DNA of 5,972 nt from Embleya sp040605455 (GTDB lineage: Bacteria > Actinomycetota > Actinomycetes > Streptomycetales > Streptomycetaceae). Made by a program: the position numbers and the translations under genes. Below the pieces are notes generated by a model, which saw only the letters and a program-made list of their open reading frames with translations, ran no database searches and was not told the origin of the DNA. Shown here in pieces: positions 1 through 5,881 of this stretch (within the stretch, counting starts at the first letter, position 1; each line of letters opens with the position of its first letter). Location of the stretch: NCBI RefSeq assembly GCF_040605455.1, contig NZ_JBEXCV010000279.1, forward strand, positions 1-5,972, read 5' to 3'.

Positions 1-115
1 GGGGACCAGGGGCGGGTCTATCCCCGTCCGGGGGGGGGCCCCGGCACCCGCCCCCCCCCCCGGCGGGCCCGGCGTCGGCCACGCCGGTCGGCCCACCCGC
101 CGAGGGGGTGCGCAC
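1..115. other. G/C homopolymer-rich left edge, no gene seen
   Basis: This stretch contains a run of nine G (30-38) and a run of eleven C (51-61). The bases at 28-38 can pair perfectly with 53-63, giving an 11-bp stem around a 14-nt loop. Several further G runs lie at positions 1-16. I see no convincing coding frame. Such tracts are prone to replication slippage and to base-calling errors, so exact lengths and any frame read across them should be distrusted. A structural or terminator role is possible, but there is no T-tract to support an intrinsic terminator. Confidence 0.5.
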
Positions 116-415
116 ATGTGGCCGGCGGGCCGATCGTGGCGGTCGGACCCGGATGGGGAGGCAAGGTCTCCGACGCCGGGCGTGAACGTACACGCCCCCA
201 CCGACATCGCCACGGCACTCGCCCGAGCCCCGTCCCGGACGGCGGAGCGCCACAGGGTCGGTCGGGTGGAACGACGCACCGGCGCTGCCGCCGCGGCGCC
301 GAACGTGGACGACGGCATGGCACCGAAGCGGCAACCCTCCACCGGCCGATATCGAACCCCGGCCGAGAGGTCGAGGCGGAATGCGATCGTGGTTTGTCGT
401 GTGTTGCCGGCATGA
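116..415 (+). CDS. doubtful small ORF, 99 aa, unknown
   Basis: An ATG at 116 follows a purine-rich GAGGGGG (102-108) at a usable spacing. The frame runs 99 codons to a TGA at 413-415. Third positions are mostly G/C, particularly in the middle of the ORF. The stop overlaps an ATG at 412 that is in frame with the downstream lipoprotein, so a translationally coupled leader is conceivable. Against it, the predicted peptide is Arg/Pro/Ala-rich and lacks any domain, membrane segment or export signal. The downstream lipoprotein also has its own better start at 454. I do not recognise the product. It may be chance reading in GC-rich leader DNA, which would leave 116-453 as an untranslated upstream region. 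Confidence 0.2.
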   Translation: MWPAGRSWRSDPDGEARSPTPGVNVHAPTDIATALARAPSRTAERHRVGRVERRTGAAAAAPNVDDGMAPKRQPSTGRYRTPAERSRRNAIVVCRVLPA

Positions 416-441
416 TGCGCCGACGACTGCGACGTGCGACC

Positions 442-448
442 GGGGGAG
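442..448 (+). promoter_or_regulatory. ribosome binding site deciding the lipoprotein start
   Basis: GGGGGAG lies five bases before the ATG at 454. The frame stays open upstream to 118, and in-frame ATGs occur at 412 and 415. Only the ATG at 454 has both a good Shine-Dalgarno site and a signal peptide beginning right after it. Confidence 0.6.
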
Positions 449-453
449 ACGCG

Positions 454-1461
454 ATGCGGGGCAATACCGTGTGGGGTGTGGGCTGTGTGATCGCCCTGAC
501 GCTGGCCGGGGCCGGTTGCTCCGGGGGTTCCGACACGAACAAGACCACCCCGAAGCCGGGTTCGGGAAGCGTGGTTCCGACGACGAAGGCGTCCTCGCCG
601 GTCTCGCGCGCCGCGTTCCCCGGCCTGGGACAGGTCGCCAAGGCGGGTGACTGGCAGGTGTCCGTCTCCGCGTTGACACCCACCGACGCGACCGCGGCGG
701 CGCGTTCGTTGCCGGCGCAGTCGATGCCGTTACGGGCGACGGTGACCCTGACGAACACCGCCAATCACATCGCGTCGGTGCCCACGACGGTGGTCACCGC
801 GCGATACGGGGCGCTGGGGCGGACCGCGACCGCGTTCACCGACACGCACCTGCCCGGTCTGCCGAAACCGTCCTCCTCCACATCGAGGGCGCGCGTGCTT
901 CCCGGAGGAGTGTTCACCGCCGACATCGGCATTGCGGTCCCCGCGCGGGCATCGGGCGAGAGCGTCACCGTCACCACCGAGGTCACCGAGGAGGGCATGG
1001 TCAACGGCGAGAACGTCTTCTTCGAGGGCAGGTTGCCCGGCACCCCCCAGGACGCGCCCGAACCCGTCCCGGGCTCCGGACCTCCCCCGACCGGGGCCGT
1101 CCTGCCCCTGGGGGCGTGGTCGCAGCACGGTTACCGGGTCGGACCGCTGCGGCTCGAGGCGACGCCGGCGACGGACGGACGCCGGACCGCGTCGCTGGAC
1201 CTGAGCTACGACAACAAGGGCACCTCGACCCGTTCCGGCCTGGGCCGCTCGCTCAGCGTGCTCACCGGCCCCGACCTCACCGAGGCGGACGAGGTCAGGG
1301 CGTGGCTGGACTACCACGACGCGCCGATCGCGCCCGGACGCATCGCCACCGTCACCGTGTCCGTCACGCTCCCCGAGAACGCGATCCCCGGGCCCGTCAC
1401 CGTCGAACTGATCGGCGGATCCGGCCTGGAACGCACCCCCTACACCGGCACCCTGAACTGA
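454..1461 (+). CDS. putative secreted lipoprotein with two tandem Ig-like domains
   Basis: The product has 335 aa. Residues 1-21 form a short lipoprotein signal peptide with hydrophobic core VIALTLAGA. It leads to a lipobox-like LAGAG-C with the lipidation cysteine at 22, so the protein is probably anchored to the outer face of the membrane. A low-complexity Ser/Thr/Pro/Gly tether follows (23-55). Residues about 59-180 and 217-320 look like two divergent copies of one beta-sandwich. Each has an early Trp segment (GDWQVSV; GAWSQHGYRV), a central strand (LRATVTLTNTANH; TASLDLSYDNKG) and a late strand opened by Pro-Gly (LPGGVFTADIGIAVP; APGRIATVTVSVTLP). A Pro-rich linker (195-215) separates them. 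The layout resembles DUF4352/telokin-like lipoproteins common in actinomycetes; that family assignment is inference. No catalytic motif is visible, so a binding or structural role is most likely. The lipobox has Gly rather than Leu at -3, slightly atypical. The gene appears monocistronic. Its 3' end overlaps an antisense pseudogene remnant. Confidence 0.8.
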   Translation: MRGNTVWGVGCVIALTLAGAGCSGGSDTNKTTPKPGSGSVVPTTKASSPVSRAAFPGLGQVAKAGDWQVSVSALTPTDATAAARSLPAQSMPLRATVTLTNTANHIASVPTTVVTARYGALGRTATAFTDTHLPGLPKPSSSTSRARVLPGGVFTADIGIAVPARASGESVTVTTEVTEEGMVNGENVFFEGRLPGTPQDAPEPVPGSGPPPTGAVLPLGAWSQHGYRVGPLRLEATPATDGRRTASLDLSYDNKGTSTRSGLGRSLSVLTGPDLTEADEVRAWLDYHDAPIAPGRIATVTVSVTLPENAIPGPVTVELIGGSGLERTPYTGTLN

Positions 1462-1660
1462 CCCGGCCCCAACGGGATCACGACGCGCTCGCCGGTCACG
1501 ATCACATCCTTCGGGAACGTCTCGAGGACCCGCACACTCCCGGACACCACATCGGCCTCGGCGACCCGGTCCCCGGTTCGCTGCGCCCGGCCTCGCAGTC
1601 GGTGGCGATGGCGAGCCTGCCGCCGGATCGAAGTTCGAGACGATCGCGGATCGGATGCGG
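1440..1660 (-). pseudogene. frame-broken coding remnant, family unknown
   Basis: Two neighbouring minus-strand frames read like natural protein. From about 1660 down to 1566 one frame gives IRDRLELRSGGRLAIATDCE and continues AGRSEPGTG. From about 1580 down to the TAG at 1442-1440 another gives DRVAEADVVSGSVRVLETF, then PKDVIVTGERVVIPLGPGQF and RVPV. Third codon positions are nearly all G/C in both pieces. The switch falls near the repetitive ACCGGGGACCGGG (about 1567-1580), as expected after a small indel. No start codon or ribosome binding site is visible upstream, so this is probably the C-terminal end of a decayed gene. Its tail runs about 22 bp into the 3' end of the convergent lipoprotein gene. 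I cannot name the family. It could instead be a sequencing error in a short real gene, or an antisense shadow, though the region lies outside any plus-strand gene. Confidence 0.4.
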
Positions 1661-1683
1661 CCCGGCCGACCACAGGGGAACAT

Positions 1684-2160
1684 ACGGCCGGCAAGTCCTG
1701 TAATCGTGGCTTGACTCCTGGCAAAATCATCGCCGTAAGCCTTGGATCACTGTCACTGCGTCGCACACAGCCCTTGGCAGAGCTTGGTTGTGGCCCTCGA
1801 ATGCGCCTGCGAAAGCGGACGGATTCGGGGGCACAGCTCTTTCCGTTTGCGTCCGGCCTAGTGTCGCGGACCTTCGTTCCCCGCGCGCCGGGTGTCGCCG
1901 ACACCGCGGCGGCAACGCATCGCCGCGCACGGCGAGGAACCGACGAACCGGCCCCGGGCAGAGCACTCGCAGCTTCCGCCACCTCGGCGCCGCGTGTCGT
2001 GACGGCATCGCCGTTGTCGATGTCGCGCCCTTCTTCCCGGTCGGCAGCCCCCGGACGCCACCCGATCCGGTCGGTCGTTCCGCCGACCGAGCCTTGGCGA
2101 TTCCCCGGCCCCGGTTCGCGCTTCCCCCTGGCCGTACCGGTCTGCCCGTCCCGTATCCAC
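1684..2160. other. gene-free spacer before the replication-relaxation gene
   Basis: I find no supportable gene here. Positions about 1685-1860 are less GC-rich than the rest of the window, which suits a regulatory spacer or an insertion scar. A TTGACT at 1711-1716 resembles a -35 box, but no good -10 hexamer sits 16-18 bases downstream. Open frames exist on both strands, for instance 1711-2229 on plus. Their products are Arg/Pro/Ser-rich with no domain, and none has a convincing ribosome binding site. The promoter for the 2175 gene is presumably within this spacer, but I cannot place it. Confidence 0.4.
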
Positions 2161-2167
2161 AGAGAGG
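2161..2167 (+). promoter_or_regulatory. ribosome binding site deciding the replication-relaxation gene start
   Basis: AGAGAGG lies seven bases before the ATG at 2175. The frame is open upstream to 1788 with no better start. The recognisable domain also begins shortly after this ATG, so the short form is preferred. Confidence 0.6.
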
Positions 2168-2174
2168 TGTTCAC

Positions 2175-3050
2175 ATGCCCGCCGGCAACGTGGCGCGGTC
2201 CCGCGTCCGAGACCTCGCCGAGCAATTGACCGACCGGCGCCGCCTGGTCCTGCGCGCACTCGCCACGCATCGCATCCTGACCTCGCATCGGATCACCGAG
2301 ATGGCGTTCAACAGCCCGAGCACGGCCCGACGCCGCATGAAGGACCTCGAAGACAAGGGCGCCATCCACCGCTTCCGACCCTGCGCGGAAAACGGATCGA
2401 GCCCGTTGCACCTCATCCTGTCCCCGGCCGGCGCCGCCGTGACGGCCGTCGAGACCGGCGAGGAGCCCGGCCCGGCCGCCCGCCGAGCCCTCGAGGACCG
2501 CCGATTCATCCTGATGAGCGGACTGCGCCTGGCGCGCCTCATCGGTGTCGACGCCTTCCGCGCCGCCCTCGAATCCCACGCCCGCGCACACCCCGACGCG
2601 GCCGTCGAACGGTGGTACGGAGCAGACGAGACCCCGGACCTCGACGTCCCGCGCGGCCTCGACCGCCCGGACGCGGTCCTGATCTGGCGCGAAGGGCCCG
2701 GCCGGTCGGTCCTGGCGGTGGAGTTCGACACGGGAACCGAGCAATCGCGCCGTCTCGCCGACCGGGTCGCCCGGTACGCGTACGCGCGGCCCCGGCGCCG
2801 CGAGGGGGAGGAGCCCGTCGGACGGGAAGATCCGGTCGTGCTGTTCGTCTTCGGTTCCGAGCTCCGCGAGTCGAACGCCCGCGCCGCCTTGACGTACTTC
2901 GCGGACGAGGTGCCGATCGCCACGGGGGTGTGGCGTGCCGGGACCTCTCCCGCGGGCGCGTTGTGGCTCCCCTGGGGCCGGCGGACACGCACGACGCTCG
3001 CCGGGCTCGGGGAGGCCCGCCATCGGTCCGCGCCCGGCCCGACCCCGTGA
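2175..3050 (+). CDS. replication-relaxation family protein
   Basis: The product has 291 aa, a usual size for the Pfam replication-relaxation family, whose actinobacterial members are common on conjugative plasmids and integrative elements. Residues about 20-90 form a winged helix-turn-helix: helix VLRALATHRILTSHRITEMA, recognition helix with STARRRMKDLEDKGAI, then the wing ending LHLILSPAGAAV. Residues about 110-240 hold the second domain. Its signature is RPDA (164-167) followed by AVEFDTGTE (181-189) and RVARYAYA (197-204). The Asp166...Glu183-x-Asp185 arrangement resembles a restriction-endonuclease-like (PD-(D/E)xK) core; this is inference. The C-terminus is Arg-rich and probably contacts DNA. 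The likely role is cytoplasmic DNA binding in plasmid replication or DNA relaxation. The next gene begins 61 bp downstream on the same strand, so they probably share a transcript. No relaxase, TraG/VirD4-type ATPase or integrase is nearby, so the protein may be an orphan remnant of a mobile element. Confidence 0.75.
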   Translation: MPAGNVARSRVRDLAEQLTDRRRLVLRALATHRILTSHRITEMAFNSPSTARRRMKDLEDKGAIHRFRPCAENGSSPLHLILSPAGAAVTAVETGEEPGPAARRALEDRRFILMSGLRLARLIGVDAFRAALESHARAHPDAAVERWYGADETPDLDVPRGLDRPDAVLIWREGPGRSVLAVEFDTGTEQSRRLADRVARYAYARPRRREGEEPVGREDPVVLFVFGSELRESNARAALTYFADEVPIATGVWRAGTSPAGALWLPWGRRTRTTLAGLGEARHRSAPGPTP

Positions 3051-3095
3051 CCGACACGCTCCGCGCGCGTACGTGTCGTGAGTGAACCCTCGAAC

Positions 3096-3104
3096 GGAAG
3101 GAAG
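3096..3104 (+). promoter_or_regulatory. ribosome binding site deciding the zinc-ribbon gene start
   Basis: GGAAGGAAG lies seven bases before the GTG at 3112. An in-frame GTG at 3082 also exists but has no Shine-Dalgarno site. The start at 3112 puts the CxxC pair at residues 4-7, a normal position for an N-terminal zinc ribbon. Confidence 0.6.
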
Positions 3105-3111
3105 TCCTCCT

Positions 3112-3657
3112 GTGGTCCCATGCCCGAGTTGCGGACGCGTCGAGCAGGTCGTCCGGGTCCAAGGCCTCTACGAGAGCGGGGTGAGCGTCACCAGGTCCGT
3201 GGGGCGAACGTCCGTGCGGGTGCACGGATCCCACGGCGTGCAGAGCGCCGTCGGGACGATCCGCGCCTGCGGTACGACCCGGACGTCGTTGTCGCGTTCG
3301 CTGCGGCCGCCGCCGCGCCCGTGGTCCGCCCGCGGCCGTGGGCAGGCGATGGTCGCGGCGCTCGTGGTGATGTTCGTGACGGGCATCGCGATCAACGCGG
3401 CCCTGGGGTCGGCGGCCTCCTGGGCGGGGCTCGCCGCGGCGGCGTGGTTCCTGGTCGCGTACCGCAAGCGCCACCGGGTGGCCCATCCGCAGTGGTGTCG
3501 GCGATGGACGCTCTGGAGACGCCTGTTCTGTTGCCGCCGCTGCGACGGAGTGTTCCTGCCCGCGGGGGAGTTCCCGCCGCCTCTGGGCGGGCGACTGGTC
3601 GAGCGCCGCAACCTGCACGCCTACCTCGCGGAGTGCGCCGCCGCAGGGAAGGCGTAG
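3112..3657 (+). CDS. membrane protein with N- and C-terminal cysteine pairs (zinc-ribbon type)
   Basis: The product has 181 aa. It opens with MVPCPSCG, a zinc-knuckle CxxC (Cys4, Cys7). A hydrophilic, Val/Ser/Gly-rich stretch follows, with a lone Cys53. A hydrophobic block at about 79-117 could be one long or two short membrane segments; it ends in the basic cluster YRKRHR. The C-terminal part reads WCRRWTLWRRLFCCRRCDGVF (129-149 region) and holds a second CxxC, Cys141 and Cys144, plus Cys129 and Cys140. This layout matches an uncharacterised actinomycete family in which an N-terminal CxxC and a late RLxxCxRCDGVF motif could together complete one zinc site. With two membrane passes both motifs would lie on the same side; with one they would not. 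It follows the replication-relaxation gene by 61 bp and is probably co-transcribed. Its function is unknown. A sensor or membrane-scaffold role would be speculation. Confidence 0.7.
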   Translation: MVPCPSCGRVEQVVRVQGLYESGVSVTRSVGRTSVRVHGSHGVQSAVGTIRACGTTRTSLSRSLRPPPRPWSARGRGQAMVAALVVMFVTGIAINAALGSAASWAGLAAAAWFLVAYRKRHRVAHPQWCRRWTLWRRLFCCRRCDGVFLPAGEFPPPLGGRLVERRNLHAYLAECAAAGKA

Positions 3658-3666
3658 CCGAACAAT

Positions 3667-3795
3667 GAACAGGCCCGCGTGTGCGTCGACTTCGGCGCGC
3701 CGCACTTCGCCGAGGTGCCACCACGCGCGGGCGAGGTCGGTGTGCGGGCGCCCGCGCCGTTCGGCGGTGGGGAACCGCCCGGATGCGGGTTGCGG
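3667..3795 (-). pseudogene. C-terminal fragment resembling an XRE/TPR transcriptional regulator
   Basis: Read on the minus strand, this patch gives PQPASGRFPTAERRGRPHTD followed by LARAWWHLGEVRRAEVDAHA. Third positions are G/C in almost every codon. The FPTAERRGR...DLARAWW...G...RAE pattern resembles the last TPR-like helices of the large Streptomyces family of helix-turn-helix regulators with C-terminal TPR repeats (from memory of the family). After the final AGLF the similarity is lost, and the family's usual closing helices are absent. Upstream, the expected repeats and the N-terminal helix-turn-helix domain cannot be followed in one frame. It has no start codon or ribosome binding site of its own. 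It is therefore a broken remnant, or chance resemblance to an amphipathic helix. Confidence 0.35.
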
Positions 3796-3809
3796 CCGGC
3801 ATGCCGGCC
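3794..3809. repeat. perfect 16-bp palindrome
   Basis: GGCCGGCATGCCGGCC is its own reverse complement. It lies at the edge of the regulator-like fragment. Palindromes of G/C-rich tetramers arise readily in this base composition, so no function is claimed. Confidence 0.4.
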
Positions 3810-4010
3810 CGGGCCCGCCCTGGCCCGCCCCCGAACTCGAAGACCTCATCGAGGACGCGACGACACACGTCGCCGACCGACGCCGGCGGACCGCACCCGC
3901 GCGGTGGGCGCGTGCGGGCCGGCTCTCGCCGGAGCGCCGCAACGCGGGCGCGTTCGCGAAAGAAGTGCCGGCGGAGCACGACCAAGCGTCGAGGGTGAGA
4001 TGTGGCGAGC

Positions 4011-4247
4011 TCAGTCCACGGGTCGAAGCCGTCGACCGCCCCCGGTGAAAGGGGTGACGGCGTCCTGGGCGCCGATGCATTCGTAGGGCTGCCATGTCGT
4101 CTCGTCGTGTCGGCTCTGCCATCCGGGCCGGATGGTCAGGGCCGCGAGGCGGTGTGCGGGGATGGCGACGGGTGGGTGTCGCCCCTCGGCGACGGGCCGG
4201 AAGTCGATGTGCCGTTCGCCGACGCCGGCCAGGGGAGCCGTAGACAC
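4011..4247 (-). CDS. possible small hypothetical protein or remnant, 78 aa
   Basis: A GTG at 4247 opens a 78-codon minus-strand frame that ends at TGA 4013-4011. The peptide has balanced composition, unlike the Arg/Pro-rich shadow frames: ERHIDFRPVAEGRHPPVAIP is followed by AHRLAALTIRPGW and YECIGAQDAVTPF. Third positions are mostly G/C. There is no good Shine-Dalgarno site, and a TGA in the same frame lies six bases before the GTG. A neighbouring minus-strand frame just upstream (about 4345-4245) also reads plausibly, including VVLRLDVECGRRDEQTFLTS. The ORF may therefore be the C-terminal half of a longer gene broken by a frameshift near 4247. I do not recognise a family. It could be an intact small gene, but a decayed fragment seems more likely. 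Confidence 0.4.
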   Translation of the reverse strand: MSTAPLAGVGERHIDFRPVAEGRHPPVAIPAHRLAALTIRPGWQSRHDETTWQPYECIGAQDAVTPFTGGGRRLRPVD

Positions 4248-4399
4248 TCGTCAGGAACGTCTGTTCGTCCCGGCGCCCGCACTCGACGTCCAACCGCAGC
4301 ACGACGCCCGCACCGGCGCCCTCGTCCACGCCTGCCTCGGCTCCACCTGCACCCCATGACCCGGACCACACCCACCCCACCTCCACGACCGCGATCCCC

Positions 4400-4405
4400 G
4401 GAGGG
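4400..4405 (+). promoter_or_regulatory. ribosome binding site of the nuclease gene
   Basis: GGAGGG lies five bases before the GTG at 4411. The site fixes the start of the signal-peptide-bearing frame, which differs from the frame encoding the nuclease domain. Confidence 0.6.
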
Positions 4406-4410
4406 CACCT

Positions 4411-5549
4411 GTGACACCACCACGCCCGCGCCGCCGCGCGCTGCGCCGCGGCGCGGTCCCGGTGGTCGCGGCCCTGCTCACCCTGGCCGCAGCCCCCGCC
4501 GACACCACGCCTTCCGCCGGCGCCGGCTCGGCCGGGATCGGGCCGGCGGAGCGGGCGGCCCTGGCGGCGGATTTGCGCCAGGAGTGCGCCCGGCACCCCG
4601 CCGTTGCCGACGGGCTGGGTGAAGAGCAGGTTCGAGGTGTGTGCATCGGCGGCGGGAGGTGGTGTTGGCGACGAAGGACCGGCCGCCGAAGCGGCTGGGC
4701 ACGATGTGGTTCGACGAGTGGCAACTCGGCTTCGCCTACGACGGCGACCGCCGCGTCGACTTCGTCTCCAGCCTGGAGAACATCCAGGCCTCCACCGTGC
4801 CCGGCCAGGACGCACGCGCATGGCCGATCCGCGTCACCTACAGCGCCACCGTCTCCGACGGCGGCGGCGCAGACATCGTCCGCCCCGCCGACCAGGACCG
4901 CACCGACCTGTGGGGAGCGTGGGACGCCCGCCCCCAGACCGTCCTGACCTACACCTCGCCCGACGGCGCGGTCGGCACACCGTTCAAGAGGCTCTTTGCC
5001 ACGATGCTGGTGCGGTTCGAGGTCACCGGCCCGCCCGGCGCCGACCCCTACGTCGACGAACGCAGCGCCGTCCTCCGGGGGCGGTTCGACTCCGCCGGAC
5101 GCGTCGCCGGCAAGACCTGCGGCACCGTCTTCCCCGACCACAAACCCACGTTCGCGGTGAGCCTGGGCAACCCGGACGAGGACGAGAGCGCCCGCCACAT
5201 CGACGACGCCCTGCACCACGCGGACAAGACGTTCCCCCCGACCGTCGGCAAGAACGTCCCCGCCGAACTCCACCGCCTGATCGACCCCGCCCTCCAGGAA
5301 CGGAACCGCGCAGCCGTAGGGAAGGTGTGCACCGAGGTGTGGGGGGACTGGGCCGGGCAGCGCCTGGACTGCGACGAGTACCCGTTCGCCGCGACGAAGG
5401 AGGGCGCCTCGCTCAGCGACGGGCACTTCTCCGCGCGCCTGATCGACCGCGACGACAACCAGCGCGTGGGCAGCCGCCTGGGGAGCACCTTCTACGGCGA
5501 ACACCGCATGCTCGACGGCGACGCCTTCCTCGTCACCGTCGTCCCCTGA
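4411..5549 (+). CDS. secreted NucA/NucB-family nuclease, apparently split by a frameshift
   Basis: A GTG at 4411 with a good ribosome binding site starts a frame encoding an export signal: basic MTPPRPRRRALRRG, hydrophobic AVPVVAALLTLAAA, likely cleavage after APA near residue 30. The mature N-terminus has a spaced cysteine pair, C59ARHP...C78. Near 4645-4660 the coding signal moves to the next frame, open from 4623 to the TGA at 5547-5549. It gives REVVLATKDRPPKRLGTMWF and a beta-rich region. The C-terminus carries the NucA/NucB signature CDEYPFAATKEGA (5370 onward, about residue 320 of the joined protein), then NQRVGSRLGSTFY and LDGDAFLV. Joined length is about 379 aa, with five cysteines, consistent with an extracellular disulphide-bonded protein. 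The family comprises secreted DNases in Bacillus; DNA cleavage here is inferred from the motif. As written, the frame from 4411 stops at 4947 without the nuclease domain. The 4641 frame lacks the signal peptide. A sequencing error, true pseudogenisation or a recoding event are all possible. Confidence 0.7.
4644..4662 (+). other. apparent frameshift site in the nuclease gene
   Basis: Up to Cys78 (4642-4644) the frame starting at 4411 looks authentic; from about 4656 the next frame does. The switch equals loss of one base (or gain of two) in the GC-rich stretch TCGGCGGCGGGAGG. No classical X-XXY-YYZ slippery heptamer is present, which argues against programmed -1 frameshifting and for an indel or read error. 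Confidence 0.55.
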
Positions 5550-5566
5550 TCATCGGACTCGTTCGT

Positions 5567-5842
5567 CTAGGACCGTCCGCTTCCCCGCCGGTTCCAGCCC
5601 TTGGGGCCGTCCCTGGTGTCGCGGGTGCGGAAGAACGCGAGGAGGCGTTCGTCCCAGGGGATCTGCACGGCGTTGCCGACGCTGGTCCACTCGGCGCGGG
5701 GCACGGGCCAGTCGGGGTGGTCGGTCAGTTGCGCGACGCGTTGGCGTGTCATGTGTTCGGCGAGGCCGAGGGCGACTACGCGTTCGGCGATCTGCGTGAA
5801 GGACAGGCGGGTGATCTCGCGGGGTGTGTCGTCGCCGCCCAC
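5567..5842 (-). CDS. small helix-turn-helix DNA-binding protein
   Basis: The product has 91 aa from a GTG at 5842. The start is chosen because AAGGAGA (5857-5851) lies eight bases upstream; a TTG at 5908 is in frame but has no ribosome binding site and falls inside an inverted repeat. Residues 14-48 look like a helix-turn-helix of the AlpA/MerR-like type: FTQIAERVVALGLAEHM, then TRQRVAQLTDHPDWPVP with the RQRVxQL recognition-helix pattern followed by PDWPxP. The rest, including WDERLLAFFRTRD and GPKGWNRRG, is hydrophobic then basic. Small proteins of this kind often act as regulators or excisionase-like directionality factors; which applies here cannot be told. It converges on the nuclease gene, with only 17 bp between their stops. 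The inverted repeat upstream suggests autoregulation (inference). The exact family is uncertain. Confidence 0.65.
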   Translation of the reverse strand: MGGDDTPREITRLSFTQIAERVVALGLAEHMTRQRVAQLTDHPDWPVPRAEWTSVGNAVQIPWDERLLAFFRTRDTRDGPKGWNRRGSGRS

Positions 5843-5850
5843 TCGAAGCC

Positions 5851-5857
5851 TCTCCTT
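5851..5857 (-). promoter_or_regulatory. ribosome binding site deciding the small regulator start
   Basis: AAGGAGA on the minus strand lies eight bases before the GTG at 5842-5840. It rules in the 91-aa form over the 113-aa form that begins at TTG 5908. Confidence 0.6.
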
Positions 5858-5881
5858 GCCCGTCGGGACCTGTTCGGTGAG

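Larger units (their letters stand above)
3658..4399. other. degenerate region with coding-like patches in several frames
   Basis: About 740 bp contain no intact gene I can support, but codon-like composition jumps between strands. A minus-strand patch at 3667-3795 resembles the end of a TPR regulator. A plus-strand patch at about 3830-3990 reads ELEDLIEDATTHVADRRRR and then APARWARAGRLSPERRNAG; it has high third-position GC but no recognisable domain. A minus-strand ORF lies at 4247-4011. Between 4261 and 4359 both strands read plausibly (plus: LFVPAPALDVQPQHDARTG; minus: GVVLRLDVECGRRDEQTFL). A perfect 16-bp palindrome lies at 3794-3809. I read the whole block as a gene graveyard upstream of the nuclease gene. 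Confidence 0.45.

Noticed and set aside
18..764. 248-codon minus-strand open frame at the left edge
   Set aside because: It crosses the homopolymer tracts and lies antisense to the lipoprotein signal peptide. The composition is that of a shadow.
1711..1740. TTGACT as a promoter -35 box
   Set aside because: No acceptable -10 hexamer lies 16-18 bases downstream; a GGAAC at 1677-1681 likewise lacks a matching extracytoplasmic-sigma -10.
1711..2229. 172-codon plus-strand ORF before the replication-relaxation gene
   Set aside because: It has no ribosome binding site or domain, a Ser/Pro/Arg-rich product, and runs into the start of the supported gene in another frame.
1440..3023. 527-codon minus-strand open frame
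   Set aside because: Most of it is antisense to the well-supported 2175-3050 gene and has shadow-like composition. Only the last 45 or so codons look real, and they are treated as part of the pseudogene remnant.
2539..4821. 760-codon open frame on the minus strand
   Set aside because: It runs antisense through the replication-relaxation and zinc-ribbon genes. Its product is Arg/Pro/Gly-rich without domains, as expected for a shadow frame in GC-rich DNA. Only its short patch at 3667-3795 looks authentic.
4251..5504. 417-codon minus-strand open frame opposite the nuclease
   Set aside because: It reads smoothly (Val/Gly/Ala-rich) but is the antisense of the frame carrying the NucA/NucB motif. 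It has no domain or start signal.
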